64,000 nucleotides of DNA from Colwellia sp. (GTDB taxonomy: Bacteria > Pseudomonadota > Gammaproteobacteria > Enterobacterales > Alteromonadaceae): NCBI GenBank assembly GCA_013215465.1, contig JABSOW010000003.1, forward strand, positions 124,001 through 188,000, read 5' to 3'. The notes beneath the pieces are model-generated. The model did no database searches, was not told where the DNA came from, and saw nothing but the letters and a program-made list of their open reading frames with translations. The translations under genes were made by a program, and so were the position numbers. This document shows, piece after piece, positions 34,060-43,227 of this stretch (its first letter is position 1; each line of letters starts with the position of its first letter).

Positions 34060-35115
34060 TTATTTCTCAGCAGAAATAAGTGATAACTTATTCCACCCTT
34101 GAGTAATGACTTGTATAGCTGCATCACTTTGCTGTGCTTGCAAATAGAGGTAATCATTATCTATCTTGAATACTGAAAAAGCTTGTTGAATCAGTTTGTT
34201 ATTTTTCTCAAGCGCTATTAATGCTTGCCCTTGAGCATTAACGGCATTCAACGCTGCTATAGGTAAACGATAAACAAAATCATGACTCTGGCTGTAAATT
34301 AAGATTTTCGCTAACTGGCCCGCAATTAGCGGCCGAGTAGAACTCGTTTCCGGTAATAGTACTTCAATAGTAAATAAGTGGTTGCTACTATTTGATATTG
34401 CAGGAATTTTACTTATCACACCTTCAATCAAACCAAAACCTGCAATATGCACTTTTACTTTTTGTTTTAATTTCACCAAACCTATTTCTTCACTGGTTAG
34501 CGCTACACTGACAATTAAATTATGCTCTAACGCGGCTACTTGTAACGCTACTATACCCGGTGCCTGTAATTCACCTAACTCAGTATTTCGCTGTACCACC
34601 ACACCTGAAAAAGGTGCAACCAGCTGTGCTTTTTCTAAGTTATAAAAAGCAACTCGATATCCAGCTCTGGTTGTTTCAACGTCAGTAAGTGCATCATCAA
34701 GCTCTCGTTGTGAACTTAACTTTTTAGCTAATAAGATTCGAATTCGGCTGACATTACGTTTTGCTTGCGATAAACGAGCATAAGTCGCATTTTTATCGGC
34801 TGTTAATTCTGCGGTATCTAAAGCGGCCAGTAACTCTGCGGCCTCAAAGGTATCCCCTTCATCAACATTTAATTTTGTTAAGAAACCTGTTGTTTTAAAT
34901 GATAAATTTATCGTATGCCTAAAGTTAACTTTACCGGTGCGCTTAATAACTTGAATATAAGGTTCAACATTGATTGACGTAATTTGGTAGCCTTCATTAG
35001 ACGTGTTTTGTGCGAAGGAAGCAAAACTTAAAAATAAGAAGACACTGGTAAATTTCAGCCAAAATAATTTCGCGAATGCATTTGAAAAAGTAAAAAATAA
35101 GCGTATTTTCATCAC
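34060..35115 (-). CDS. RND efflux periplasmic adaptor (membrane fusion protein)
   Basis: 351 aa. An N-terminal hydrophobic segment (about 18-36) is followed by a short barrel-sandwich/lipoyl half (TGFLTKLNVDEGDTFEAAELLAALDTAEL), an alpha-helical hairpin (about 105-140), the second lipoyl half (LVAPFSGVVVQRNTELGELQAPG) and beta-barrel/membrane-proximal domains. It bridges the RND permease to an outer-membrane channel. It is the first gene of the adaptor-permease-prsK run. Its promoter region contains a dyad at 35138-35153. Confidence 0.9.
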   Translation of the reverse strand: MMKIRLFFTFSNAFAKLFWLKFTSVFLFLSFASFAQNTSNEGYQITSINVEPYIQVIKRTGKVNFRHTINLSFKTTGFLTKLNVDEGDTFEAAELLAALDTAELTADKNATYARLSQAKRNVSRIRILLAKKLSSQRELDDALTDVETTRAGYRVAFYNLEKAQLVAPFSGVVVQRNTELGELQAPGIVALQVAALEHNLIVSVALTSEEIGLVKLKQKVKVHIAGFGLIEGVISKIPAISNSSNHLFTIEVLLPETSSTRPLIAGQLAKILIYSQSHDFVYRLPIAALNAVNAQGQALIALEKNNKLIQQAFSVFKIDNDYLYLQAQQSDAAIQVITQGWNKLSLISAEK

Positions 35116-35137
35116 AATAAATTTTTTATATGTTTAA

Positions 35138-35153
35138 TATTGTCAATACAATA
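35138..35153. promoter_or_regulatory. Dyad upstream of the efflux operon
   Basis: TATTGTCAATACAATA is a perfect 6-bp inverted repeat 23 bp before the adaptor start. It overlaps a TTGACA -35-like hexamer on the minus strand. This placement would suit a repressor of the pump; no regulator gene is adjacent. A -10 box is not convincing. Confidence 0.35.
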
Positions 35154-35250
35154 GGCAGTTTTTTCAATAAAGTACATTCTTATTGTGCACTTATAGCAAT
35201 AATAATGAGGAGTTTCTAAGAAGGTTTTATTTAAAGGCTAAAACTATAAA

Positions 35251-35325
35251 TGGCGCTCTCGGCAGGAATCGAACCTGCGACTTAGACTCCGGAGGTCCAC
35301 GTGATATCCACTTCACCACGAGAGC
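35251..35325 (-). tRNA. tRNA-Arg (anticodon CCG)
   Basis: On the minus strand the cloverleaf is complete. The acceptor stem is GCTCTCG/CGAGAGC with encoded CCA. The D arm contains GTGGATATCAC. The anticodon stem TGGAC/GTCTA closes the loop CTCCGGA (anticodon CCG). The T arm is GCAGG-TTCGAAT-type-CCTGC. It reads the Arg codon CGG. Confidence 0.95.
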
Positions 35326-35391
35326 GTGCTTTTCAGGATGCTGATTCTATTAAAATTAGCTGCGTATTACTAGTGCCGTTTAAAATTAAGC

Positions 35392-35490
35392 AAAAAAAAA
35401 TGCACCTATAAAAAATAGGTGCATAAAAACATGAAACACTAAGGGATAACATTACTGATAAGTAAGAGTGCCTCTTGGCAACTAAGTTCA
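35392..35490 (-). ncRNA. Predicted small RNA A, with rho-independent terminator
   Basis: On the minus strand a 9-bp terminator stem (TGCACCTAT/ATAGGTGCA, 35401-35423) is followed by a run of T (35392-35400). Directly before the stem is a 21-nt block (35426-35446) identical to one at 59699-59719, which also precedes a terminator. Homology continues, weaker, for about 40 nt further upstream (GAACTT..., CTCT.AC.TAT). The terminator stems themselves differ in sequence but not in shape, as expected for RNA paralogues. No protein fits. It lies between the GGDEF gene and the tRNA-Arg gene, all on the minus strand, so a 3'-UTR origin is also possible. The 5' end is approximate. Confidence 0.6.
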
Positions 35491-35537
35491 ATTTATTTAT
35501 AAAATAATTTAAACTAACAAAAAATACTTACCAACGA

Positions 35538-36794
35538 TTAATATTCATCACTGCCAAAAATAACTACCTGATTACGACCATTATCTTTAGCCAAATATAG
35601 CGCATTATCGGCTTCATTCATTTGCTTGGAAAGCACCTCTCTACTATTAAAGACCACACCGATACTGATGGTGATTGATATATGAGTATCACCCGCAGGT
35701 AAAGTCGATACTGAAATGTCACGACGAAAATCATCTAATTTATTATACAATTGATCAGTGTCTAACCCGTGTAATAATATCGCAAACTCTTCACCGCCTA
35801 AACGAGCAGTTAATCCAGCGCTAAAGTGCTTACGCATATAAAGTGCTAAAACTTTTAAGACTTGATCGCCAGCATCATGACCATAGTTATCATTTACTTT
35901 TTTAAAGAAATCAATATCAAGCACAGCTAAACAATAATGAATATTACGCTTGGTGTACTCTGCAATACGTTGCTGCGAATTAAAGAAAAATGCTCGACGA
36001 TTGAAAAGTTCAGTTAAATAATCGGTATTTGCTGCATGTTGAATTTGAGCGATATTATTCAAACTTTCAATATTTTGCGTAATACGACAATAAAATTCTT
36101 CTGGACAAAAAGGTTTACGTAAAAAATCATCAGCACCATTTTTAATAAAGCGCGCGGAATGAATACCATTACTTGCGCCTGAAATACCGATAACCGCTAA
36201 TATCTCACGAGAATGTGTCTTACGAATTTCATTGGTTAATTCGATACCATCCATTTGAGGCATTTCTAAATCAGTAATAACCATTTTAATTTTTTTATGT
36301 TGCTTTAACTTTTCTAATGCCTGTACACCATTATTGGCCGTATAAACGGTGAAGTTGCGACGTTTTAATAATTCAACAATATGATTACGCGCTGAAGATG
36401 AATCATCGACGACTAAAATAGCGTTTTTGCTATTGGTTTGTTGCCAATGCAATACCCGCTTTAAATACAAAAATGCTTGGCTATTTTCTTTAGGAATGTA
36501 ATCAATAACAGGTTGAGCAAGAATTTTTTGTCTGGTTACATCATCCATTTTTCCTGTCATTACCACACTTGGAATACCATGAGATAGCACACAAGCAATC
36601 GCTTCACCATCCAAAGCATCAGGTAAAGCATAATCAACTGTGGCAGCAAAAAAGTCACTATCAACCGACAGAATTTCTTCAACTTGCGCTAATGTAGTCG
36701 CCAAGACTACTTCATAGTTAAGTGATTGCCCTATTTGTTTAATAACGGTGGCGATAGGTTTACTGTCTTCTATTACTAATAACCGTTGAGCCAT
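35538..36794 (-). CDS. REC-REC-GGDEF response regulator, diguanylate cyclase
   Basis: 418 aa. The first receiver (about 3-115) has Asp in TVDYALPD. The second receiver (about 125-240) has VVDDSSSA and phospho-site Asp in VITDLEMPQMDG. The GGDEF domain (about 260-418) has active site RLGGEEFAILL and DIDFFKKVNDNYGHDAGD. It would make c-di-GMP in response to phosphorylation. I see no RxxD inhibitory site before GGEEF. ATG 36794 is chosen over an in-frame GTG at 36800. c-di-GMP typically promotes EPS production, which gives a plausible but unproven link to the EPS genes. Confidence 0.9.
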   Translation of the reverse strand: MAQRLLVIEDSKPIATVIKQIGQSLNYEVVLATTLAQVEEILSVDSDFFAATVDYALPDALDGEAIACVLSHGIPSVVMTGKMDDVTRQKILAQPVIDYIPKENSQAFLYLKRVLHWQQTNSKNAILVVDDSSSARNHIVELLKRRNFTVYTANNGVQALEKLKQHKKIKMVITDLEMPQMDGIELTNEIRKTHSREILAVIGISGASNGIHSARFIKNGADDFLRKPFCPEEFYCRITQNIESLNNIAQIQHAANTDYLTELFNRRAFFFNSQQRIAEYTKRNIHYCLAVLDIDFFKKVNDNYGHDAGDQVLKVLALYMRKHFSAGLTARLGGEEFAILLHGLDTDQLYNKLDDFRRDISVSTLPAGDTHISITISIGVVFNSREVLSKQMNEADNALYLAKDNGRNQVVIFGSDEY

Positions 36795-36864
36795 AATCAC
36801 TTACCCTGTTTTTATATTATTAATCTATAAGTTACTTGAAGGTGCGTGCTTCAGGTGAATTAAG

Positions 36865-39051
36865 TTATACCGCTTGTAAATTAGCGTATTCAACTACCAA
36901 CCATTTGCTGCCAACCTCTTCAAAATTTACCTGAATTCTAGATTGTGCACCACTACCTTCATAATTTAACACCACCCCTTCACCAAACTTAGCATGGGCA
37001 ACTTGTTGACCCAGCTTAAAACCAGTATTGGCAAACGTTTCTAAGGTAAAAGTATTGGAAAATTTACCGACACTTTTCGGCCTAGAGACTTGACTTTGCA
37101 TGCGAATTTCTTCGATACAATCTTCAGGTAGTTCTCGCAAAAAACGACTAGCCTTATGGTGTTTTTCTTGACCATATATACGTCGACTTTCTGCATGTAA
37201 TAAATATAATTTACTCATTGCCCTAGTCATACCTACATAACATAAGCGCCGTTCTTCTTCTAATCGGCCTATTTCTTCTACTGACCGCTGACTAGGAAAC
37301 ATTCCTTCTTCAAGACCAGCAATAAAGACCAAAGGAAACTCTAAACCTTTCGCTGAGTGCATGGTCATTAGCTGCACCGCTGCCTCAAACTCTTCAGCTT
37401 GTGATTCACCCGACTCTAATGCAGCATGGGTTAAAAAAGCTGTTAATGGCGTTAGCTCTGCTATCTCATCTTGATCCGATAACGGCTCTATTTGAAAGGT
37501 TTGACAAGCAGTGACGAGCTCATCCAAGTTTTCAATACGTTGTTCGGCACGTTCACCTTTTTCCGCTTGATACATGGCTTTTAAGCCCGAATGCTGAATA
37601 ACGAAATTGGCCTGTTGATCTAAATCTAAATCGGTTGAATCATCTTCTAATTGATCTACTAAATTCATAAAAATAGCGATAGTTTTAGCGCTGCGGCCTT
37701 TTAATTGCTGTGTGCTTAGCAATTGCTGACAAGCTTGCCATAAGGTTACTTGCAAACTTCTAGCGGCATCACGCACTAAGGCGACGGTTTGATTACCAAT
37801 ACCACGCGTTGGCGTATTAATAATACGTTCAAACGCGGCATCATCATTACGATTATTAATAAGTCGTAAATACGCTAATGCGTCTTTAATTTCTTGTCGC
37901 TCGAAGAAACGTTGACCACCATAAATTCGGTACGGTAGTTGTCCTTGTAATAATGCTTCTTCCATTAAACGTGATTGCGCATTAGAGCGATATAAAATTG
38001 CCACTTCATCAAGTTTGCCACCGTCATCGCGCCATTGCTTAATACGGCCAGCAATAAAACGCGCTTCGTCTATTTCATTAAAAGCGGTATAAATAGAAAT
38101 TTTGTCTCCGGCTTCATCTTCAGTCCATAGTTTTTTACCTAAGCGGTTATTATTATTACTGATCAATTGGTTAGCTGCATTGAGAATATTAGCGGTGGAA
38201 CGATAATTTTGTTCTAAGCGAATCGTTTTTGCATCATCATATTCCTTAGTAAAACGTTCAATATTTTCTATACGGGCGCCACGCCAGCCATAAATAGACT
38301 GATCATCATCACCAACAATCATCACCTTAGCCTGTGCTTTGCCTAACATGGTTAACCATGCATATTGAATGGCATTGGTATCTTGGAATTCGTCCACCAA
38401 AATATGGCCAAAACGCTGTTGATAATGAGCTAATAGCTCTGGATTATTGAGCCACAGCTCATGAGCACGTAGTAACAGCTCGGCAAAATCAACTAAGCCG
38501 GCCCGATCACAGGTATCTTGATATGCTTGATATACCTTAACGAACAGGGCTTCGCTCGGGTCAAATTGGGCATCAATGTGCTGAGGGCGTAAACCTTCAT
38601 CTTTTTTACCATTGATATACCAAACAAACTGCTTGGCAGGCCATTTCTTTTCATCTAACGCTAATGAACGAACAATACGTTTTATTAGACGTAATTGATC
38701 GTCACTATCAAGTACTTGAAAAGCTTGTGGCAGCTTCGCTTCTTGAAAATGCATACGTAATAAACGGTGTGCCAAGCCATGGAAAGTACCAATCCACATG
38801 CCATGAGTGTTGCCGCCAGTTACCTGTTCAACTTTGCCGCGCATTTCAGCAGCTGCTTTATTGGTAAAGGTTACCGCTAAAATAGAATGGGATGCGGCTT
38901 GCTCAACTTGCATTAACCAGGCAATGCGTTGCACTAATACCCGTGTTTTTCCTGAGCCAGCGCCCGCTAACACCAACATATTTTGTAGCGGTGCACCAAC
39001 AACTTCACGTTGCTTGTCGTTTAAAGAGTCGAGTAATTCTGAAACATCCAT
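36865..39051 (-). CDS. uvrD: DNA helicase II UvrD
   Basis: 728 aa, close to E. coli UvrD (720). SF1 helicase motifs are in order: motif I GAGSGKT near the N-terminus, TFTNKAA (Ia), VDEFQDTN (II), GDDDQSIYGWRGA (III), and TMHSAKGLEFPLVF with VGMTRA (V/VI). It unwinds DNA in mismatch and nucleotide-excision repair. It closes the conserved dapF-DUF484-yigB-uvrD cluster. Confidence 0.97.
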   Translation of the reverse strand: MDVSELLDSLNDKQREVVGAPLQNMLVLAGAGSGKTRVLVQRIAWLMQVEQAASHSILAVTFTNKAAAEMRGKVEQVTGGNTHGMWIGTFHGLAHRLLRMHFQEAKLPQAFQVLDSDDQLRLIKRIVRSLALDEKKWPAKQFVWYINGKKDEGLRPQHIDAQFDPSEALFVKVYQAYQDTCDRAGLVDFAELLLRAHELWLNNPELLAHYQQRFGHILVDEFQDTNAIQYAWLTMLGKAQAKVMIVGDDDQSIYGWRGARIENIERFTKEYDDAKTIRLEQNYRSTANILNAANQLISNNNNRLGKKLWTEDEAGDKISIYTAFNEIDEARFIAGRIKQWRDDGGKLDEVAILYRSNAQSRLMEEALLQGQLPYRIYGGQRFFERQEIKDALAYLRLINNRNDDAAFERIINTPTRGIGNQTVALVRDAARSLQVTLWQACQQLLSTQQLKGRSAKTIAIFMNLVDQLEDDSTDLDLDQQANFVIQHSGLKAMYQAEKGERAEQRIENLDELVTACQTFQIEPLSDQDEIAELTPLTAFLTHAALESGESQAEEFEAAVQLMTMHSAKGLEFPLVFIAGLEEGMFPSQRSVEEIGRLEEERRLCYVGMTRAMSKLYLLHAESRRIYGQEKHHKASRFLRELPEDCIEEIRMQSQVSRPKSVGKFSNTFTLETFANTGFKLGQQVAHAKFGEGVVLNYEGSGAQSRIQVNFEEVGSKWLVVEYANLQAV

Positions 39052-39155
39052 CGCGGAAACCTTATTGAACTAGATATGAAACTTAAATTTTGCCAGTATA
39101 GCACTGGCTTTATATACAGCAATATGAATATTTGCTAATTTTTAAATACCGCATT

Positions 39156-39902
39156 TTAATGGAGCAATAATAGCTCAAGTTGATTGAGTTTATTCAACTC
39201 AATATGAGGAAGCACGGTAACCGGCTTGCCAACATCATAACAAGATAACCATGCCGCCTGACAACCCGCTAATAATGCCCCTTGGATATCTGCACGGCCA
39301 CAATCACCAACATGCAATAACTGCGACGGTTTAATAGCCAATTGCTGACAAGCGACAGTAAACATATCATTGGCAGGTTTTTGTTTAAGAAAACTACCAT
39401 CAGTTTGCCAACCGGCATGATAAATATGTTGAAAATATCGCGAAATACCTAATGCCTTGGTATCAACATTACCATTACTGATAGCGATTAATGGGTATTT
39501 TTCGCTTAAATTGGCAAGTAGTTTTTTACTTTGTTCTGGTACGGTAAAATCACTACGTAGTTCGATAAAGTAATCTAATGCCGCCTGTGCTTGTTGCCTG
39601 GCAATATTCTCAGCCAAACCAAGCGAAATAAAACCTAATTGATAACTAACCAAGCGTACTCGCACCACATCATGGGCTAAGTCGGGTTGCTTTAACAAAG
39701 CTTGGCGGCGAAAGTGATACCAAAAGTGACCATTCAGAAGTTTATGCTGATCGGGCATACTATTTTTTAAAATAGGCTGGCAAGAAAAGTAGGCAATCAT
39801 CTTCTTTTCGATCCCCAGCATTACTGGCTTATTACTATATAAGGTGTCATCTAAATCAAAACTAATCGCTTTGATTTCAGTTAAACGGCGGTAGAATTTC
39901 AT
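39156..39902 (-). CDS. yigB: HAD-superfamily phosphatase, YigB-like
   Basis: 248 aa. HAD motif I is SFDLDDTLY (Asp nucleophile near residue 16), motif II ISNGN, and motif IV HVGDCGRADIQGA. In E. coli YigB dephosphorylates FMN and other metabolites and is encoded between xerC and uvrD. Here the neighbour on the far side is DUF484 directly, 27 bp away, so xerC is missing from its usual place. Confidence 0.88.
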   Translation of the reverse strand: MKFYRRLTEIKAISFDLDDTLYSNKPVMLGIEKKMIAYFSCQPILKNSMPDQHKLLNGHFWYHFRRQALLKQPDLAHDVVRVRLVSYQLGFISLGLAENIARQQAQAALDYFIELRSDFTVPEQSKKLLANLSEKYPLIAISNGNVDTKALGISRYFQHIYHAGWQTDGSFLKQKPANDMFTVACQQLAIKPSQLLHVGDCGRADIQGALLAGCQAAWLSCYDVGKPVTVLPHIELNKLNQLELLLLH

Positions 39903-39929
39903 ATGGTGCTGTACTTATGAAGAGTTATA

Positions 39930-40616
39930 TTAAAGTGCTAAATGTTGCTGCAATAACTTGGCCACTAAACGTTTAAATTGGCTCAATAGTAAGGTATCCA
40001 TACGCGGATCAAAATGATGAGCATCATCACTACTAATGGCTAAAAAACCCAACTCACACTCATCATGTACTAGCTTCACCAACACCACTGAACCAGTACA
40101 ATTATGGGAGAATATTAGTTGTTGCTCACTTTGCTGTAAACGGCCAAAGTAATAATCATTGTTTGATAAACGGTTTTGCATCACACCTTGGCAGTCGTTC
40201 TTTGACAAACTGTCATGGGCAAGATCAACACCATTAACCAAATACAATTTAAAGGCAGATAAAGACAGTAATTCTTTAATAGTTTGCGTTAAGCAATCAA
40301 GTAGTTCACTCGCTGATTTACAGTCGAGTAATCGTAAATACAAGTCACTATAAAGCACAAATAAATTTTCATTATGACTAGCAACTGATATCAGCTGAGT
40401 AATTTCATCTTCTAAGTTATGAACTTTTTGTCGCAACTGCTGTTGTTGCCTTTCAACTAAGGACACAGTACCACGTTGAATATCCGTTAATCTTAACCCT
40501 GTCATCAATTCATTATTACGATTGAAAAATTCAGGATTATCTTGTAGGTAAGCACTAACCAACTCATCAGTTAACGGTAGTTCATCGGTATTTATTATTG
40601 TTTGTTTACTTTTCAT
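39930..40616 (-). CDS. DUF484 family protein (YigA-like)
   Basis: 228 aa. The N-terminal part (DELVSAYLQDNPEFFNRNNELMTGLRL) with coiled coil VERQQQQLRQKVHNLEDEI, followed by a GAF-like domain (about 90-225), is the DUF484 pattern. Function is unknown. The ATG at 40616 has AAGGA 7 bp upstream. The longer GTG-started frame (40631) would put that ribosome-binding site inside the gene, so I reject it. It is conserved beside dapF in gammaproteobacteria. Confidence 0.88.
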   Translation of the reverse strand: MKSKQTIINTDELPLTDELVSAYLQDNPEFFNRNNELMTGLRLTDIQRGTVSLVERQQQQLRQKVHNLEDEITQLISVASHNENLFVLYSDLYLRLLDCKSASELLDCLTQTIKELLSLSAFKLYLVNGVDLAHDSLSKNDCQGVMQNRLSNNDYYFGRLQQSEQQLIFSHNCTGSVVLVKLVHDECELGFLAISSDDAHHFDPRMDTLLLSQFKRLVAKLLQQHLAL

Positions 40617-40801
40617 AAAAATATCCTTCACATTTTTTAATTATTTATCTTGCTGAAATATTCTACAAATTCAAGGAGAAAGCGCAGAGTTTATGAACAT
40701 AAATAACTCCAATACCAGCAAGTTAGTGATCAAATATTTATTTGTATTGGTATAAGCACTTTCGACCACTAAGTTGGGCAAAGTAACAATAAGACCGGTG
40801 G

Positions 40802-41626
40802 TTAGATAGATATTTGGCCATCAAACACATGCACCGCAGGACCAGACATTTTTACCGGGTGCCCAGGACCTTTCCAATAAATTCTCAATTTGCCACCAGG
40901 TAACTCAACAGTTACTTGTCGGCTTAGTTTGTTTTGCATTTGACCAATAACCACAGCGGCACAAGCACCACTGCCACAAGCCAACGTTTCAGCCGCGCCA
41001 CGCTCATAAACACGTAATTTAATTTGATTTGGCGCGACAATTTCCATAAAGCCAACATTGGCCTGTTCCGGAAAGCGTTCATGTAATGACAATTCTTTAC
41101 CTAAACGCGCCACAGGCGCCTCAAGTACATTATCAACAGTTACCACACAATGAGGATTACCCAACGACACAGCGCCACAAAGTACCGTTTCTGAATCACT
41201 ACGTAAAATATAGGTTCCCTCGGCTTTTTGTGCGGTAAAAGGAATTTTATCTGGCTCAAATTGTGGTACTGGCATGGTAACCGAAATGTTACCATCGCGC
41301 TCAACAAATAGGGTCATTTTTCCGGAAGCCGTACTGACTTTAATTTTATTCTTATTACACAAACCTTTCATACGGACAAAGCGAGCAAAACAACGAGCGC
41401 CATTACCACATTGACTAACCTCGCTACCATCAGCATTAAAAATTCGATAATGGAAATCTAAATCGGGATCGTAGGGCGGTTCAACAATTAATAATTGATC
41501 GAAACCAACACCAAAATTTCTGTCAGCCAATTTAGCGATTTGCTCATTAGATAAAAAAACATTTTGCGTTACATTATCAAGTACTAAAAAGTCGTTACCT
41601 AAACCATGCATTTTAGAAAAATTCAT
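40802..41626 (-). CDS. dapF: Diaminopimelate epimerase
   Basis: 274 aa. The N-terminus [15 protein letters not shown] is the family start, so I prefer ATG 41626 over 41632. The two catalytic cysteines lie in QCGNGARCF (about residue 75) and ACGSGACA (about 217). It interconverts LL- and meso-diaminopimelate for lysine and peptidoglycan synthesis. The gene follows lptM immediately, as in E. coli. Confidence 0.97.
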   Translation of the reverse strand: MNFSKMHGLGNDFLVLDNVTQNVFLSNEQIAKLADRNFGVGFDQLLIVEPPYDPDLDFHYRIFNADGSEVSQCGNGARCFARFVRMKGLCNKNKIKVSTASGKMTLFVERDGNISVTMPVPQFEPDKIPFTAQKAEGTYILRSDSETVLCGAVSLGNPHCVVTVDNVLEAPVARLGKELSLHERFPEQANVGFMEIVAPNQIKLRVYERGAAETLACGSGACAAVVIGQMQNKLSRQVTVELPGGKLRIYWKGPGHPVKMSGPAVHVFDGQISI

Positions 41627-41631
41627 TAACA

Positions 41632-41808
41632 TTATGTCGACTTCTTTTGCGGGTCTTTATTTGTTTTCTGCGGCTCTTTTTCTATAATACTTTGCTCTGA
41701 TTTTGGCTCAACAATTTGATATAAATCTCCCTTAGAGCCACACGCAGAGAGGAACACGCTTAGAAAAAAGCAGCTGAACCAAAAAGAAAAATGTTTAATT
41801 AAATGCAT
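41632..41808 (-). CDS. lptM: LptM-like small lipoprotein (YifL family)
   Basis: 58 aa. A hydrophobic signal ends LSAC with the family hallmark CGSKGDLY directly after the lipidated Cys, then a Pro/Lys/Glu-rich tail. LptM binds the LptD-LptE complex and helps its maturation in the outer membrane. The start is the ATG at 41808; an in-frame TTG at 41817 is less likely. It ends against the dapF start, in the conserved lptM-dapF order. Confidence 0.85.
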   Translation of the reverse strand: MHLIKHFSFWFSCFFLSVFLSACGSKGDLYQIVEPKSEQSIIEKEPQKTNKDPQKKST

Positions 41809-41933
41809 GATTACCAATTTTTTCTATGAAAGTTATCTAAATCAAGCTTTGTACTTAACTTAGTTGTTATATTTATCTCGGTTGATTGGTATTATACTCA
41901 CATGCTGATCCCCCAAACAACTAAAGAAAGCCA

Positions 41934-42254
41934 ATGAACGATAGCCAATACAATTTAATCGCTGAAGATCTATTACTTGCCGTTGAAGAGGCGATTGAAG
42001 AATGTGGTGTTGATATAGATTACGAAGGTGTTGGTGGCTTATTAACGCTAACGTTTAAAAACAACACTAAAGTCATCATAAATAAGCAAGCACCTCTACA
42101 TCAAATTTGGGTAGCAACTAAATTTAATGGTCACCATTTTTCATTTTTCGATGATGTTTGGACAGATAAACGTGGCGGTGGTGAATTTTGGCAGTTTTTA
42201 TCTGCCGCGGTAAGTAAACAGGCCGATACCGAAATAACTCTAACCGCACCATAG
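41934..42254 (+). CDS. cyaY: Frataxin-like iron donor CyaY
   Basis: 106 aa. It has the frataxin fold, with an acidic N-terminal helix (AEDLLLAVEEAIEECGVDIDYEG), strand GGLLTLTFKNNTKVIINKQ, the signature QIWVATKFNGHHFSF and a C-terminal helix FWQFLSAAVS. It regulates or supplies iron for Fe-S assembly and perhaps ferrochelatase. It lies only 24 bp before hemC, on the same strand. It is divergent from lptM, so it may be the first gene of the haem operon. Confidence 0.93.
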   Translation: MNDSQYNLIAEDLLLAVEEAIEECGVDIDYEGVGGLLTLTFKNNTKVIINKQAPLHQIWVATKFNGHHFSFFDDVWTDKRGGGEFWQFLSAAVSKQADTEITLTAP

Positions 42255-42278
42255 CATAAACTTTTGAGAACAAGACCC

Positions 42279-43214
42279 ATGACGACAGTACGAATAGCAA
42301 CACGTAAAAGCGCCCTAGCATTATGGCAAGCAGAATACGTAAAAGCACAATTAGAACACTTTCATCAAGACATTAATGTTGTACTAGTGCCAATGACTAC
42401 CAAGGGCGATATCTGGTTAGATACCCCATTGGCAAAAATAGGCGGTAAGGGTCTTTTTGTTAAAGAGCTTGAAGTTGCCATGCTAGAAGACCGAGCTGAT
42501 ATTGCGGTGCATTCAATGAAAGATTTACCGGTAGATTTTCCTGACGGCTTGGGTTTAGAGGTTATTTGCCCGCGCGAAGATCCCCGTGATGCTTTTGTTT
42601 CAAATACTTATGCTAATCTTAGCGATTTACCACAAGGTGCTATTGTTGGTACTTCGAGTTTACGTCGCCAATGCCAATTAAAAGCAAAACGCCCTGATCT
42701 CGATATTAGAGACTTACGCGGCAACGTAAATACCCGCTTAAGAAAGTTAGATGAAGGGCAATATGACGCAATTATTTTAGCTGCTGCCGGTTTAATTCGG
42801 TTAAAAATGGTTGAGCGAATCGCTCAAACTATTGAACCAGAAGAAATGTTACCTGCTAATGGCCAAGGCGCTGTTGGTATTGAATGTCGCCTTAATGATG
42901 ACACCATAAAAGCTTTATTAGCTCCCCTTGAGTGTAACAGCACCCGTATTCGTGTATTAACAGAGCGCGCAATGAATAAAGCATTAGAAGGCGGCTGTCA
43001 GGTACCAATTGCTAGCTATAGTGTTATTTCAGCTGATGGTAAAGATATTCACTTACGTGGCTTAGTTGGCGCGGTAGATGGAAGTGAAATAATTGCAAGT
43101 GAAATAACCGGTCCTATTGAGCAAGGTGAAGTTTTAGGTAATACCCTAGCACAGGAATTACTTCGCCGCGGCGCTGATAAAATTTTACAAAAAGTCTACG
43201 CTGATAATTCATAA
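42279..43214 (+). CDS. hemC: Porphobilinogen deaminase (hydroxymethylbilane synthase)
   Basis: 311 aa from ATG 42279; a TTG five codons earlier is unlikely by comparison with family N-termini ([19 protein letters not shown]). The catalytic Asp lies in HSMKDLP (about 82), with Arg-rich SSLRRQCQL. The cofactor-binding Cys240 is in LEGGCQVPI. It condenses four porphobilinogen molecules to hydroxymethylbilane. It is followed 13 bp later by hemD. Confidence 0.97.
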   Translation: MTTVRIATRKSALALWQAEYVKAQLEHFHQDINVVLVPMTTKGDIWLDTPLAKIGGKGLFVKELEVAMLEDRADIAVHSMKDLPVDFPDGLGLEVICPREDPRDAFVSNTYANLSDLPQGAIVGTSSLRRQCQLKAKRPDLDIRDLRGNVNTRLRKLDEGQYDAIILAAAGLIRLKMVERIAQTIEPEEMLPANGQGAVGIECRLNDDTIKALLAPLECNSTRIRVLTERAMNKALEGGCQVPIASYSVISADGKDIHLRGLVGAVDGSEIIASEITGPIEQGEVLGNTLAQELLRRGADKILQKVYADNS

Positions 43215-43227
43215 TGAAGCAATAGTT

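Noticed and set aside
40690..40756. Inverted CCAATACC...TATTGGTAT motif upstream of the dapF stop
   Set aside because: The arms match only partly and no second full copy is visible in the window; too weak to call a mobile repeat.
42264..42278. TTG start for hemC
   Set aside because: HemC family N-termini align with the ATG at 42279.
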